Translations under genes and position numbers: made by a program
Notes under the pieces: model-generated
What the model was told of the DNA's origin: nothing
Database searches by the model: none
Seen by the model: only the letters and a program-made list of their open reading frames with translations
DNA from: Chalciporus piperatus
Taxonomy: Eukaryota > Basidiomycota > Agaricomycetes > Boletales > Boletaceae
Length of the DNA stretch: 64,000 bases
Assembly (NCBI GenBank): GCA_038093975.1
Contig: JBBPTG010000031.1
Location: 124,001-188,000, forward strand
Direction: 5' to 3'
In this document: one piece after another, positions 51,956-63,009 of the stretch
How positions within the stretch are numbered: position 1 is the first letter of the stretch
Layout of the letters: each line of letters starts with the position of its first letter

Positions 51956-53677
51956 ATGACGACGCAATCGACTTGGGGGGGCGAGTGTGACTGGGAGGTA
52001 GACTCGGGACAACAAGGGTCGTCGATGGGGCAGACCCAGAGAGATAACGTCTTATGCGTCCTGTTCGACTCTGGGGCTCAGCGCCAATTCTCAAAGGTCC
52101 GTATTACCCTGTGTTGTAACAACAACGTCCCGCAATCCATACAAAAGTCATGGGTATGTTGCTTCCTTTCAGTCTATCATCGTGGTTTTCTTATCGCGAC
52201 TTTGGTTCAGCAAATAACGCCGAAACCATTGGCGTTGTCAGTCACCAACCGTACTTCTTCCGAGTCTGCAGCACCAAACCCATCCTCCCTCCCCATCTAC
52301 CACGCAACTTTCGTAGCAGATCAGGTTTCTCCTTCAGGAGAAGTTCGTCCGCGTGGAGAACTCACGCTCGTACGAGAAGGACTCCCAGGAGGTTCGCTCC
52401 ACACCGTTTTCGAACTCGAAGCACCGTTGGTAGAGGACACGCAGAGCGTGTCCGTCTGCTTCGCCAGCTCGCGTTGGTTATGCACCTTGATTCCACGCGG
52501 CCGTTACTTCCATGCCAACAACGATGCTACTCTGACCATGGGTCGAGTCGTACGCGTCTTCCCAAGTATCCCTGTCCGTGCACGCAAGACAATCACCCTC
52601 CCCATAGATATCCTCCGGCTGATCTTCGAAAACATCTTCGACGCAATACATCAGGGTTGGCGCAAGGACCTCGTGTCTTGCGCGTTGATGTGCCATGATT
52701 GGAAATGTGCGCTCGACTTCCTGCTGAGCGATTTTCGCTCCGTAGACACGCAACTAGGAGCTCCTCCAGAGATTACCCATTTGGCAGCTTTGCTCATTGA
52801 GCGCCCCAATCTCAGACGCTGCATCAAGCATCTCTCGATAGATTACTTTGAGAGACATCTCCTCTGGACTCGAGATCTCAGTTTGAAGTTGCCCACCCCC
52901 CTCGATCCGTCGCTCCCAGTCCAGGCTCAGCATGACCCCTCAAGACGCTCTCAATTCGCCGACGCTTTTCTGTCAATTATACGTTCCTCCAGACAGCTCA
53001 AATCCTTGTTTCTCTACCCGTCTGCATCTCTACTCCCCCTCATGACCGATCTACCCAACGCAGTTCGTGGATTAACCAAATTGGAGACATTGGAAGTGAA
53101 CCGTGGATTGAGCATGGCGGATGTACTTTCATGCATGTCCACATGCCCATCCTTGAAACGTCTCGTCATCACAGCTGTCAACCCTTCTTCCGATCGTGAC
53201 AGCGTTATTCCATCAGACCTTCTAGCGTGTTCCCTCACGCAACTCAGGATCCTCAATATCCAGATTAGGGAAGACGAGCTCGCATACATCGTCAGCTCGT
53301 CATCTCACTCGCTTCAACGGCTGTCCTTCAGCCGAGTAGCAAAATTGACAAACGCTGGACTTCTGTCCGCCTTGCGTACCGTCTCCAAATCATTGACATT
53401 CCTTCACATCCTTGGGAAAGACCCTCAGCCTCGCGGAGGCGAGGAACATGCCCTCGACGCTGTCATCGCCGACATGGAACGGTTAGAGCGCTTGGAGGTC
53501 GTCCCGGAATTCGCTACGAAGTTGATGATCGAGAGACGGTCCCAGGCGTTCGAAAAGCGTAAAGGAGAGGTTGCGCTTCCCGTGGTTGAACTCAAGTTGA
53601 TTGTTGGGAGGTCGCAGAGCAGTGAATTAGTCACGACGGCTCAAAAGAAGCAGTGGCCGGGGTGGAACTTCAAGTGA
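51956..53677 (+). CDS. F-box/LRR-like protein (intact paralogue of 15915)
   Basis: Single 57-nt intron (52154-52210), 554 aa. The N-terminal region has NVLCVLFDSGAQRQFSKVRI and CFASSRWLCTLIPRGRYF, a beta-rich module shared with the paralogue. The F-box is ITLPIDILRLIFENIFDAIH, then RKDLVSCALMCHDWKCAL. The C-terminal half has leucine-rich-repeat character: LTKLETLEVNRGLSMADVLS, CPSLKRLVITAVN, LTQLRILNIQIREDELAYIV, SLQRLSFSRVAKLTNAGLLS. It ends KQWPGWNFK. Likely an SCF substrate receptor in nucleus or cytosol; target unknown. The intron has no stop in frame, so retention would add 19 residues without breaking the protein. Confidence 0.88.
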   Translation: MTTQSTWGGECDWEVDSGQQGSSMGQTQRDNVLCVLFDSGAQRQFSKVRITLCCNNNVPQSIQKSWVCCFLSVYHRGFLIATLVQQITPKPLALSVTNRTSSESAAPNPSSLPIYHATFVADQVSPSGEVRPRGELTLVREGLPGGSLHTVFELEAPLVEDTQSVSVCFASSRWLCTLIPRGRYFHANNDATLTMGRVVRVFPSIPVRARKTITLPIDILRLIFENIFDAIHQGWRKDLVSCALMCHDWKCALDFLLSDFRSVDTQLGAPPEITHLAALLIERPNLRRCIKHLSIDYFERHLLWTRDLSLKLPTPLDPSLPVQAQHDPSRRSQFADAFLSIIRSSRQLKSLFLYPSASLLPLMTDLPNAVRGLTKLETLEVNRGLSMADVLSCMSTCPSLKRLVITAVNPSSDRDSVIPSDLLACSLTQLRILNIQIREDELAYIVSSSSHSLQRLSFSRVAKLTNAGLLSALRTVSKSLTFLHILGKDPQPRGGEEHALDAVIADMERLERLEVVPEFATKLMIERRSQAFEKRKGEVALPVVELKLIVGRSQSSELVTTAQKKQWPGWNFK

Positions 53678-54448
53678 AGATGATTACGGGTTTGGACGGG
53701 AGGCGACGGACGCGGGCTGGACAATAGCTTTCTTGTGTCGATGGTGTTACTGGGCAGTCAAGTGGGCAGTGCAGTGGGCATTCTTGCGGCGGATAAGCGA
53801 ATACAGGGATGCATTGTGATGGGATATCTGAACGTTTGTGATTATGTAAAGGGTGTAGTGTTACCTAATTTTGTTTCTACTTTGCAAATCGTTATGCGCC
53901 GACTAGTCTGCGGTGGTTATGACGACTCTTTGGCTGGCATCACACTTCCACCTCCAAACTCACCCTCTTACACATGCTCACCTGGAAGCTCTGAGGCGAT
54001 GATATTGCAGTATGTACACAGCTTTGACCACTCACTGGGAGATACTTGGCGACCCCGCCTTGTCCAACGTGACTCAATTTGAGGCCTCCAAAAAAAACCT
54101 GCATGATGATCACCGCCTTGGGAACCCAGTTGTCAAGGACCCATGCGCATGTGATTCCCACGTCTGCCAGCGACTGAGGCTGGGGAAGTACGAGGAAGTA
54201 CGGTGCTGGGCAGTGCACCCTCAAACACACCTGTCACCGGCTGACAGCTGTCCATCAATTCGCTTAGCCGCGCCTTTTGACAGGATCCGATCTGCCATGA
54301 TCAAGATAATAGATGAGACGAAAGAGGACGAAAGCGATGCCTATGATTGTCCTCGTTTACAAGCTCGTTTACATATAAAAGCAACGCCGCAAGATGCATC
54401 TGATATCGTCCATCATACACTTCATCCCCCGTTTACCACACTACAGAA
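53678..54448. other. Intergenic
   Basis: One open frame (53735-54082, plus) has no recognisable domain or splice partner. The stretch just before 54449 (tatataaaagcaacg near 54373) contains a TATA-like element for the CipC-like gene. Confidence 0.4.
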
Positions 54449-55043
54449 ATGGGTTTCTTCAGCCACGACAAGGAGGAGGTGACGTCCGATCCTACTGCCA
54501 TTTCTCCCGTAGCTGAACGGTATGCACCCAGGACGAACAGCCTGAGCAAAAGGCTAAACTTTCTCATGAGCTGATGGCTGGTGCAGCTGCGTTCGGGGTA
54601 GCTATAATTTGCATCGTGCACATGTGGTGGTCGTGACAACCGCTTTTTTTCAGGCCACCAAGATGTACCAGAAACACGAAGAAGCGCAGGGCAAGGAAGT
54701 CAAACATGCCAACGCTAAAGCATTCTTGTATTTCTCGACTTTTCACCGTTCATAAATCTTAGTGCTGAGTATTTACATAGCGCTGGCTTCGTCGGCGCTT
54801 TCCTCGACAAGAAGATCGAAACAAGGAAGGCTAAGCGTACCGGTAGGCGTCCTTTGTTGCACTGCTTGTGTCGGTACTAACCGTGATGTTGTAGTGAAAA
54901 AAGTCCAGGAGGAAACCGGAGAAGAATATGAAGAAGAAGAAGAATATGACGAAGAATATGATGAGGAAGAGGAGGCGCAGGAAGAGGAAGAAGAAGAAGA
55001 AGAAGATGAAGGCAGCAGCAGCAGCAGCAGCGACAGCGACTAA
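54449..55043 (+). CDS. CipC-like protein (DUF3759) with acidic tail
   Basis: Five exons (54449-54478, 54532-54597, 54654-54727, 54781-54842, 54895-55043), 126 aa. Starts MGFFSHDKEE, the standard DUF3759 opening, then KLSHELMAGAAAFGATKMYQ and KHEEAQGKEVKHANAKAFFA, GFVGAFLDKKIETRKAKR. Family members are small stress-related cytosolic proteins first noted as concanamycin-induced (CipC). Unlike the usual family, the last exon adds a highly acidic tail, about 25 Glu/Asp with Tyr, followed by a Ser run ending SDSD. The purine-rich gaagaagaa DNA here is a simple-sequence tract prone to length change. Confidence 0.85.
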
Positions 55044-55607
55044 ATCATGTGAACAAGTGTAACCTCCCAGGATTAATATGTTGGTGTTGTAGGCTGTAGG
55101 CTCCGGACATTCGTCAATTCGTCATTTGCATTTCGATCGGTAATACATGCACAGATTTTGAACTGGAGAGCTCGAGATTGACGGCCCCAACGTCTTCTTG
55201 TCGATTTCCAGATCAGCATGCTGCTGAGCGCAGACCCCATATTTTCTGATAAGGCCTTATGACTCATATTATGAGCCATATTATTTTAAGGCGTTGTCAA
55301 GACGACTTAGCAGTATAAGGTATGCGGTCATGCATGAAAGGGTGGTTTCACTCTCAGCTGCGCACTCTAGAGGACGAGCAACTAGCCTGAGCCTTTCCGT
55401 GTGATCCCACCATCGTACTCTACTATGTGCAATTCCGCCTGACTTGGCATGGAAGGCTTATCAGCCCAAGCCCGAGTCTTAATAAGGCACTTAGAAATTT
55501 CCCTACAACGATCGAGGACCCGCCTGACGTCATCCCTCGAAAGTAGTAAGCAAGCCTTCTCTCATAAATGACCCCTGGCCATTCATCCCGACAAGTCTCA
55601 TCGGACC
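55044..55607. other. Intergenic with palindromic AT-rich element
   Basis: Around 55253-55291 lies an imperfect palindrome, gccttatgactcatatt followed by atgagccatattattttaag and gc, with core ctcatattatgag. Possibly a MITE remnant. No gene seen. Confidence 0.45.
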
Positions 55608-57021
55608 ATGCAGCGACTCTTCAAAGCATTCAAGAACCACAGTCAAACCTCCACTGGCAACCATGAAGAGGATCAATCTACCAATAGTACGACTAGTACC
55701 CGTACCCCATCTTCACCGACCAGCATCACTTCCAGCTCCACAAGCCAAGAATCGGTGAACGAGAACAACGCCGACAATGGAGCAGCGTTCCGCTTGGACC
55801 AGGGTCTCCCGGACATACCTGACCCAATCGATGGCAACCATATGGATAGCTCCGACCTAGCTGGACTCGTGGTGGAACATGGTCATGCCCCTGCTACGGC
55901 CTGGCTTGAGAGGGAGAGGTACCGTATTTGGCGGCCGTCAGAGTCCATTCCCCAGTCTTCGTTTCTCCCTATTCAAGGGTATCTCCACACCAGCTCTTGG
56001 GTCTTTGCCTGGGGAAACCCCATCGTCTCGGACAAGGCAGCCTTGAGGCCTACCATGCAGCAGTTCATCCCATGGGTTCAGTCGCACGATCTTCGTCTCG
56101 TGTATTGTTGCGTCGATGAAGAACTCGAAGAGATCTTGGGAGACATGGGATGGTGTACCGTGAGTTGCATCAGCGAGGACGTCGTCGACCCGGGACGCGT
56201 CCTCGAGTTAACCAAAGATGATGACCCAGGAGGCCATGGATCCATGGTAAAAGATCTCAAGAAGAACCTCAGGCGCGCAGATCGAGCAGGCGTTCAGGTC
56301 CAGAGAATCGAGAGAAAAGATTGGTCGGACGAGCTGAAACGGGAATTTGAAGATGCTGTAACAGATTGGAAGAAGCATCGCTCAGGGCTTCAGTTGGCCG
56401 CCGTACGCATGATAGAGTTCTGTTCCTTGCGCCATCCTGAATTTGTTACTAGACGTCCTTTGATCCATGGCTTGACTTTGGGAACAGATATTATTGGATT
56501 GCGCGACAGGAGGGCAAAGTAAAATCGCACCTACCCTTCCCCTTACAGATGACCTACTATCTTCGTAGCTTGTTGGCGGTTTGATCCTGACCCCAGCGGG
56601 AGACTCTTATGTTATCAAGAATGCCGCTCAGTTTCCCGATGCACCCAAAGGTACATCTGAGCGACTGATCCATACGGTACTTCGAGATCTGCATGAGAGA
56701 CACTCCGAAGAAGGTAGTCACCCCAGAGTCACCTTCAACATCAGTGCAGCAAACGACCTTGAGCCTACGAGGAACATATCCGGATGGAAATTCACGTGGC
56801 TCAGTAAAACGTACAAAAACGTCGCGCAGGGCGCGCATCTCCTGAACCGGCACGATTATCGGGTTAGTTGGCAACGACCCAGCCCCGAGCAACTTACTGA
56901 TTAGCATCTCTTTCAGCGCAAATTTGATACGACTTCCCACCCGATGTTTGTATGTTACCCAACAGAAGACGGGTTTGGGTTGGATGGGATCGAGAAACTT
57001 TTGAAGCTTCTCAGGCGTTGA
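55608..57021 (+). CDS. DUF2156 / acyl-transferase-fold (LPG synthase C-terminal-like) protein
   Basis: Four exons (55608-56402, 56453-56518, 56569-56862, 56917-57021), 419 aa. A Ser/Thr-rich N-terminus precedes the domain: WLERERYRIWRPSESIPQSS, IQGYLHTSSWVFAWGNPIV, LRLVYCCVDEELEEILGDMG, GSMVKDLKKNLRRADRAGVQ. After introns: PWLDFGNRYYWIARQEGK, LVGGLILTPAGDSYVIKNAA, PDAPKGTSERLIHTVLRDLH, GWKFTWLSKTYKNVAQ and FDTTSHPMFVCYPTEDGFGL. The blocks and order match the GNAT-like double domain of phosphatidylglycerol lysyltransferase-type proteins (DUF2156), widespread in fungi with unproven substrate. The two internal introns were found because the frame switches exactly at good splice sites. Confidence 0.88.
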
Positions 57022-57100
57022 GATACAGACGACCCAGTTTACCATCTAGATGCAGGCATGTTGCAATTAGGTACTCGTACAACCCATGATATAGGAGCAG

Positions 57101-58039
57101 CTAATCGGTTCGCCAAAGTCGACATGAAGATTTATCCAATGCTTTGCGGATTGGTTTCTCCTTTCTATTGGGTGCGATAGCGATGCAGGTAGGGACGTTT
57201 TCTGGTTGTTCTGTCCAGAGGTGATGTGGGATCGGCGGATCGGTGCTCGAAAGCGCAGCTGAGAGTTTTCCGAGCGCTGATACATCTGGTGTCTGAGTGG
57301 AAATCGAAATGCTCAGCTGTGCATCTCGCGCGATATGGGAAAGGATGTCACCTGAAGAGCGACCTGCAGGGATCCGTGTCATCAAACACAGACCTCATTG
57401 ACGCTCTCGAAACGTACGTACCTTGCGCATGTGCTTGAGATCTGTTAGATAGTCGATGGTTTCTCTCCGCTCGCGTGTCTCGTAGAGCACCTGCTCATCA
57501 AGCCGTCAATACATTACATAGGGAGTAGTGGGCGGACACGCGTACCGCGGTGGCCGCATGTGCTGCCTGTGCCATCAGCGGTCCGACACCCCATTTCTCT
57601 TTCTTCGGGTAGATGGCAAGCGATCAGTATGCGCATTCAGATAGTTGGTTGAGCAAAACTCACGTCAAATAAGTCTCTGCGCACGATTATCTGCATCACC
57701 AGAGGTTCTGCGTCGGTCGTGGATGTCTGCCCATTCTACTAACAAGCCCTCGGATCAGTATCAATGACATGGAACGACATCGCACGTATAGGCCTGCAGG
57801 TTGTCCTGCATGCAGACACGGACGGTGGTGGGGCTGGTTGAAGATGGAATGTGACTTACGGATTCAGCGACGGGTGCTGGTGTTCCTGAGCTCATAGCAC
57901 GAGTTGTTTGAGAACGTCCTGGTTCAAATGATGATCGCGAGGCAGTGGATGTGGCCTTTGCTAATGGGGTACCTCGGGTGGGGACAGTTGTGGCAAGTTG
58001 AGGTCGAAGATATTTCAAGCTCATGCACACTCCACGCAT
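57101..58039 (-). CDS. Peptidyl-tRNA hydrolase 2 family protein (PTRHD1-like)
   Basis: Six exons on the minus strand (58039-57860, 57735-57664, 57602-57546, 57490-57422, a 12-nt exon 57363-57352, 57292-57101), 193 aa. The core reads VMQIIVRRDLFDKEKWGVG, PLMAQAAHAATAVLYETRER, DLKHMRKVALQTPDVSALGK and HHLWTEQPENVPTCIAIAPN, ending CRLWRTD. VMQIIVRRDL and AQAAHAA are Pth2-family signatures, and EQPENVPTCIAIAPN is typical of the PTRHD1 branch. The micro-exon supplies VALQ; skipping it deletes four residues in frame. An internal ATG at 57895 would give 145 aa without the Arg/Ser/Thr-rich leader, so two forms (mitochondrial and cytosolic) are conceivable. Confidence 0.82.
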
Positions 58040-58051
58040 CGAATGTTTCAA

Positions 58052-61000
58052 GTGAAAAGTCGGACGACCCGTTCGAAGACGCCAATTGCAACAATCTCAA
58101 ACTATCCAAAACGACATAGTGAATGGGATTATACAGTTTATATCATCATTATATGTATGTAGATAGCAATGTTTCCATGATGGTGTAAAGTCGGTGCTGT
58201 TAAAACTGGCCTAACCGGGTCCCTAAGAATGCGAGTCTGCGACGCCGCGGCGTGACTCACGCTCGCCAAGTCCTCCCACTTTTTGAAGCCTTGAATGACA
58301 TCTTCAAAGATCATGCGAGGGATCCAGTCAATGGGGATGTGCAGCGTCACTGTTGGGGTTCCGAATCCAAGAGGTGACAACCCGCACCTTCCGAGTACAC
58401 TCCTCCACGGGAAGACCGGGCTTTGAGGAAACTCACGCGATTTCTTTACCCGAGGTCGATGCTGTAGAGAATGAGGCTAACTCGGACCTCCAGATCATTG
58501 CTGACACCCAAGACGCTACAGCGAGCGTCATTTCTTAACAATTGAAGGAGACGAAAAACATGAGATAACCGGAGCTGCAACGTATATTTCAGGCAAAACC
58601 TAGTCAAGGTGAACATGGACTAATCGAGAGGGAGACGAGATAAAATGTACGGAACCACCGCCCCTTCCCCTCTTCGTGTGAGCTCGAAGACGCGATGATG
58701 GGTGCTGAGACGTCCAGATTGTTCAGGACACGGCCTGACACTCGAACGGCCGCGTGGAACAGAACGCAGCCATGAGCAACATGGGGAAAAGTTTGGCCGT
58801 GTCGCCGCACTAAGGAAAGAAGAAAAAGAGCAACCGCTGTACATTTATAGATATGGGCGTGGGAATGTCTAGATAACAAATGTGAGCATGACTTCTGATG
58901 CTAGTATCACTCATAGTTAATGCGAGCCTGGAATAATACCACTGGAGGAAATCACCACGCATGCATACGAGCTCAGCGCGGGTTGTGTCCGTCAAGGAAC
59001 GAAGAACGTTTTTACCCTTCCCTCATTAGAGTAGAGTATACATTACTTGCGAAGTTTCAGTACGCACGGACCCCTACTACCCATCAACCTTAGAGTCTGG
59101 GATCGAACCTTCGGAGACCCAATCGTGGTGCACTGATTGCCGCGCTCTTCTCCACAACTAAATCCCATCCAGCTGGTGACGAAATCGAACGAGCTTTGAT
59201 GCTGTGGCGGTAGCTTCGAGGTGATCCAGGCAGGGCGACGAAGGCGAAGTTGTAGTCGCGTGAGGATAATCTCAAGGGATCGTGGTTAAAAATCGAGATT
59301 TCCATCGGGTGTGGCTCCTGTAGGCTGTCAGTGGAGTCGGCATCTCTGGAGGCGAGGAAAACGCTGGAAGGACAGTGAGCGCAGAACTGAGAATTTTTGA
59401 TTGGTCGGAAGATATCCAAGTGAGGAAAGGTCCGGAATGGCCGACGCTAGATGAGGACTGAGAGCGGGTAGACTCCAGGGAGAGCGAGCAAGGGGAGTGT
59501 GGTCCTACGAGGCTACCAAAATGTCAGAAAAATAGCAGGCGTGGCTTGTGCGGCCCTGATGAGCAATCACAAAGATCGTACGGCGATAGACGTTGACTCG
59601 AATGGAGGAAGGGTTTTACGACAGTGGGGTCGCAGGGAGCCGCGTTGAGGATGAGATGCTCCCAAGACACTGAGGCTATAATACTCGCGAATCTATAGCT
59701 TGGAGTGACGCAGCAGGGGAATAAAATAATTGCATGGAAGACCCCGGTGGATTTGTTGAAGAAATAGAAGGCGACTTGGTGGGAAGAGCCTGGCCAGGCG
59801 TAGAGCAATGGTGTTGAGTTCAAAAATTAGGTGGACGCTGGAGGGTCGGTTCCTGGAGTTGAAGGAGCGGAGTTGTTGCCAGTCCACTGGACCACGAACC
59901 AAGTGATCGAACACGGCCACACGTTTTCCCCGTCAGTTCACTCAACCAAACTCAACCTGACAGTCGTATGCCTCGCGACACACTTTCTGGCGATCTGTTC
60001 GTATCGGGGGACGCCAAATAGTTTCTCTGCGCCTCGAGCGCGAGTCGGTCCAACATCAATAACTTGAGGACCCATCCCAGGACGACTCCGCCGCATCGCA
60101 TTCCGGTACCATGAGGGCTTGACGGCGCCACTGGTTAAAAGAACTCTTCAACACAGCTGTCGCACTCGTCTGGGCGGGGCCTCGTTCATTCACCCCACGG
60201 TGAAAAATTCCGGAAATTCGCCAGGACAGGTTATATTCGGACTTGATTCCATCGCAAGACGTAGTAGTTCGTTCACGCGCAGGATTCTGAAGGTCTTGAG
60301 GATGGTTGGCGCCCCGGAGTGATGTTGCGCCTCATAGGCGAGGGGATGCAGCCCATACACTTTGATAAAGCCGACGAGAGCTTACTTCACTGGGTGAGTT
60401 TCTTGCATGGATCCAAGAAGTCTGTTTGATGGGTACAGTCTTTCAGAGGCTTCGTGGCGCAGCGTTGGCTTGCCTCACTACACGCCGCTTCTGGTCGTTA
60501 CCAGCGTCATCTAGCTTCGAGCGTATACGTCGATGCGGCCGCTGCAAGTCAGTCAACCTCACGCAGGTATTGTCGGGCCTCTTTGGGGCCTCTCGCTGTT
60601 GCTGAAACGCGCTCGCGATTGAGTCGCACACTTGCTCGGTGGTAATGAATAACTTGGTCTTCCCCGTGACGTGACATCACCCCTGTCAGGTGTCACGTCA
60701 CAGGCGCAGAAGTTGTAAAGTCAGTCAAGTTGTTGACTTAGTATGGAGAATTAACTCGTACTGACGAGTAGCATGGACAGAACGAGGCAATCGCCGTATA
60801 TTTGCTTGGTCTCGCAGGGGTGCCCCTGGAGCTCTGCAATATCGAGCAGCTATGACCTTGATCGCGGGGGCTAGACCTTGTGATTGAGTAGCCACTAGCC
60901 AACTCTGACCTACTACATGGAACACGAATTCATTTGACGAACCAGGGTTTTTGCTGTGCTGAACGCACTGTAGCATATTCGGGACTGGGGATTTCCTGGT

Positions 61001-63009
61001 CCTCAGCTTAGATTCGTCCACCAAAGACTCAATTTGACTGACTCTTTCTCTTCGGGAGAACAAGGCGTCGAATTGTCGTATTTCGTTTGTTGACCTGGAC
61101 CCGGGAACAGTAAGTTGTTGTAGGGGCGGGTTGACAGCCCTGCAGTGGCTTGAATTGATGTTGGGTTCTTGGTTTGAGGCAACTCGCGTGCCTACTTGAC
61201 CTCATGTCACCGGTTCACCGTTTGCCTGTTGCTTCGGTTCCGCCTTGCCGTCCACCAGGTCGCCGTCCTCATCCACAAATTTCTCTCCTCTCTCGGTCAC
61301 TATTTTCCTTCATGAACACCTCGAGGCTCCCATCTAACCGTGGATCGGATTCTCGAAGATTTTGCCCGTATCCCCAAATAAAGTCAACGCGGGAGAGAAA
61401 ACCGGTCAGCAGAGAACTATTTTGTTCATTACGGGAAAAAACTGATGGCGGAATGGTACTGTAAAGGAGCAAGACGCAATGCCTTCAACGTACGCTGAAT
61501 TCTTCTCTCTGGTTGATTCTGCACGCGTTAATTGCCTTCGTCCCACCAAAGCTGGGTCTGTATTCATCAGGACGCTCATGAATCGCTCGTAATGCTACAC
61601 GATGCTATGTATGCTACTCGTGGACCTTGCACGCAATGGAGACGCAGGCGTCGACTTAGTTTGTCTTCCCTGGTCATCGTGAGTCTCAGTCTTGACTTCA
61701 TCGCATAAGTACACGAGACTCATTCTGACAGGACTTGGCACACGTGATGTTGAGGCAGAATCGGCCATTGCCATTCAATTTGCCAAGCTCCGAGTAGACA
61801 TCCATTGAACATCCAGCTCTTGAAACCGCACACAATATGTCCTTCAAACTAATGTATCAAACAGACCGTGTCTATCCTTTTTCTATTCTTAGGCTTTTCC
61901 GAGCATCGCACTCTAATATGCAGGACTTCCCCATCCATATTTCCTTCGTTTTTCAAGGGTACTGTTTTGCAGCCCCAATAGAACATAGCAAGGCAAGGGT
62001 GGACATGTGAGTGATTGTTGTTTCATTCAATCCGTCACTTCATTCCACCCGTTATCGTAGTTCCGTTGAAATCGGTGAAACGCTTGATCTCACATCGCTT
62101 ATACTTATAAGACGTCTACGTACCGCGATGTATCCTCGATTCTGTCAACCGGCGATACGCGACATAAGGGCATCCGCACTTATACTCGTGGAGCAGACCA
62201 GTGGAAATTTGTAACAGAGAACCCCGACGCCATATTCCTGGGACCCGGCGGGGCCTTGTCTTCAGCCTGGACGTGCATAAAAAATGGTTACGGAGGCGCG
62301 GGCCGACCCGTTTAAGGCGCCAATGATAGGCTTGAAACGATTTGCATATAGACCTCGTGGGGACGTTTGAGTTGTACTCCACAATATCTCGCGATCGTCT
62401 TTCATATGGCAGGCGTTACCAGGGTAGTAACTGCGATGCTTCGTACGTGTGGTGCTGTGTTGCTTGGCGAGAGGGACTGACCGATGTCAATGTGTAGGAC
62501 AGGTGCACTGCAAATTCTCCACAAACTTTACTGACTAGTCATGCCTCATTCAGCTCGCCACGGTTGTGTCGGTGGACAACCTTGTTGTCTCCTGTCCAAT
62601 CATCATTATTATTTCGAGGGTTTATCGGCGCACAGCTTTGGCGGTCATGCGGTTGGATAGATACCCCGGTCCCCTAGCGACCGATCGCTAGGTCATCTCA
62701 TCAGGTCTTATTGAGGCAGCAATTCCTTCCCGTCCTTCAAACGAAGACGCTGTTCCCAGCATCACTGACGAGTGGAGTGGGAGTTCTCCGCACCTCGCAA
62801 GCGCTGGCGTCGCCTCCCAGACTGAAGGTTCGGGTGACATACGATGTCACCGAAGCTTGCTCTTGACAGTGACAGAAAACTTCCGCCTGCCAAACATATC
62901 TCTCCATCCTACAAACTGCGCTAACGCGTGTTGACGTTTGACCTCTCTTGTGCATATAAATGAAACTCGAAGCAGTGAGTCTCTCTCATCCCCCCCTTCC
63001 CCTACGGAA
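58052..63009. other. ~5-kb stretch without a convincing gene
   Basis: Many short frames on both strands (for example minus 59419-59090 and 59823-59524, plus 61174-61464), none with a recognisable domain and none that assemble across good splice sites. Features seen are the hairpin at 60666-60701 and a small palindrome cctagcga/ccga/tcgctagg at about 62673-62692. The last few hundred bases should contain the second sedolisin promoter. A gene decayed beyond recognition or a non-coding transcript cannot be excluded. Confidence 0.5.
60666..60701. repeat. Perfect 11-bp inverted repeat with CRE-like cores
   Basis: gtgacgtgaca (60666-60676) and tgtcacgtcac (60691-60701) are exact reverse complements around a 14-base spacer. 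Each arm carries TGACGT/ACGTCA, the half-site of bZIP (ATF/CREB-type) factors. Confidence 0.7.

Noticed and set aside
57904..58119. Small plus-strand protein gene
   Set aside because: Antisense to the presequence-coding exon of the Pth2-family gene, with no splice or domain support.
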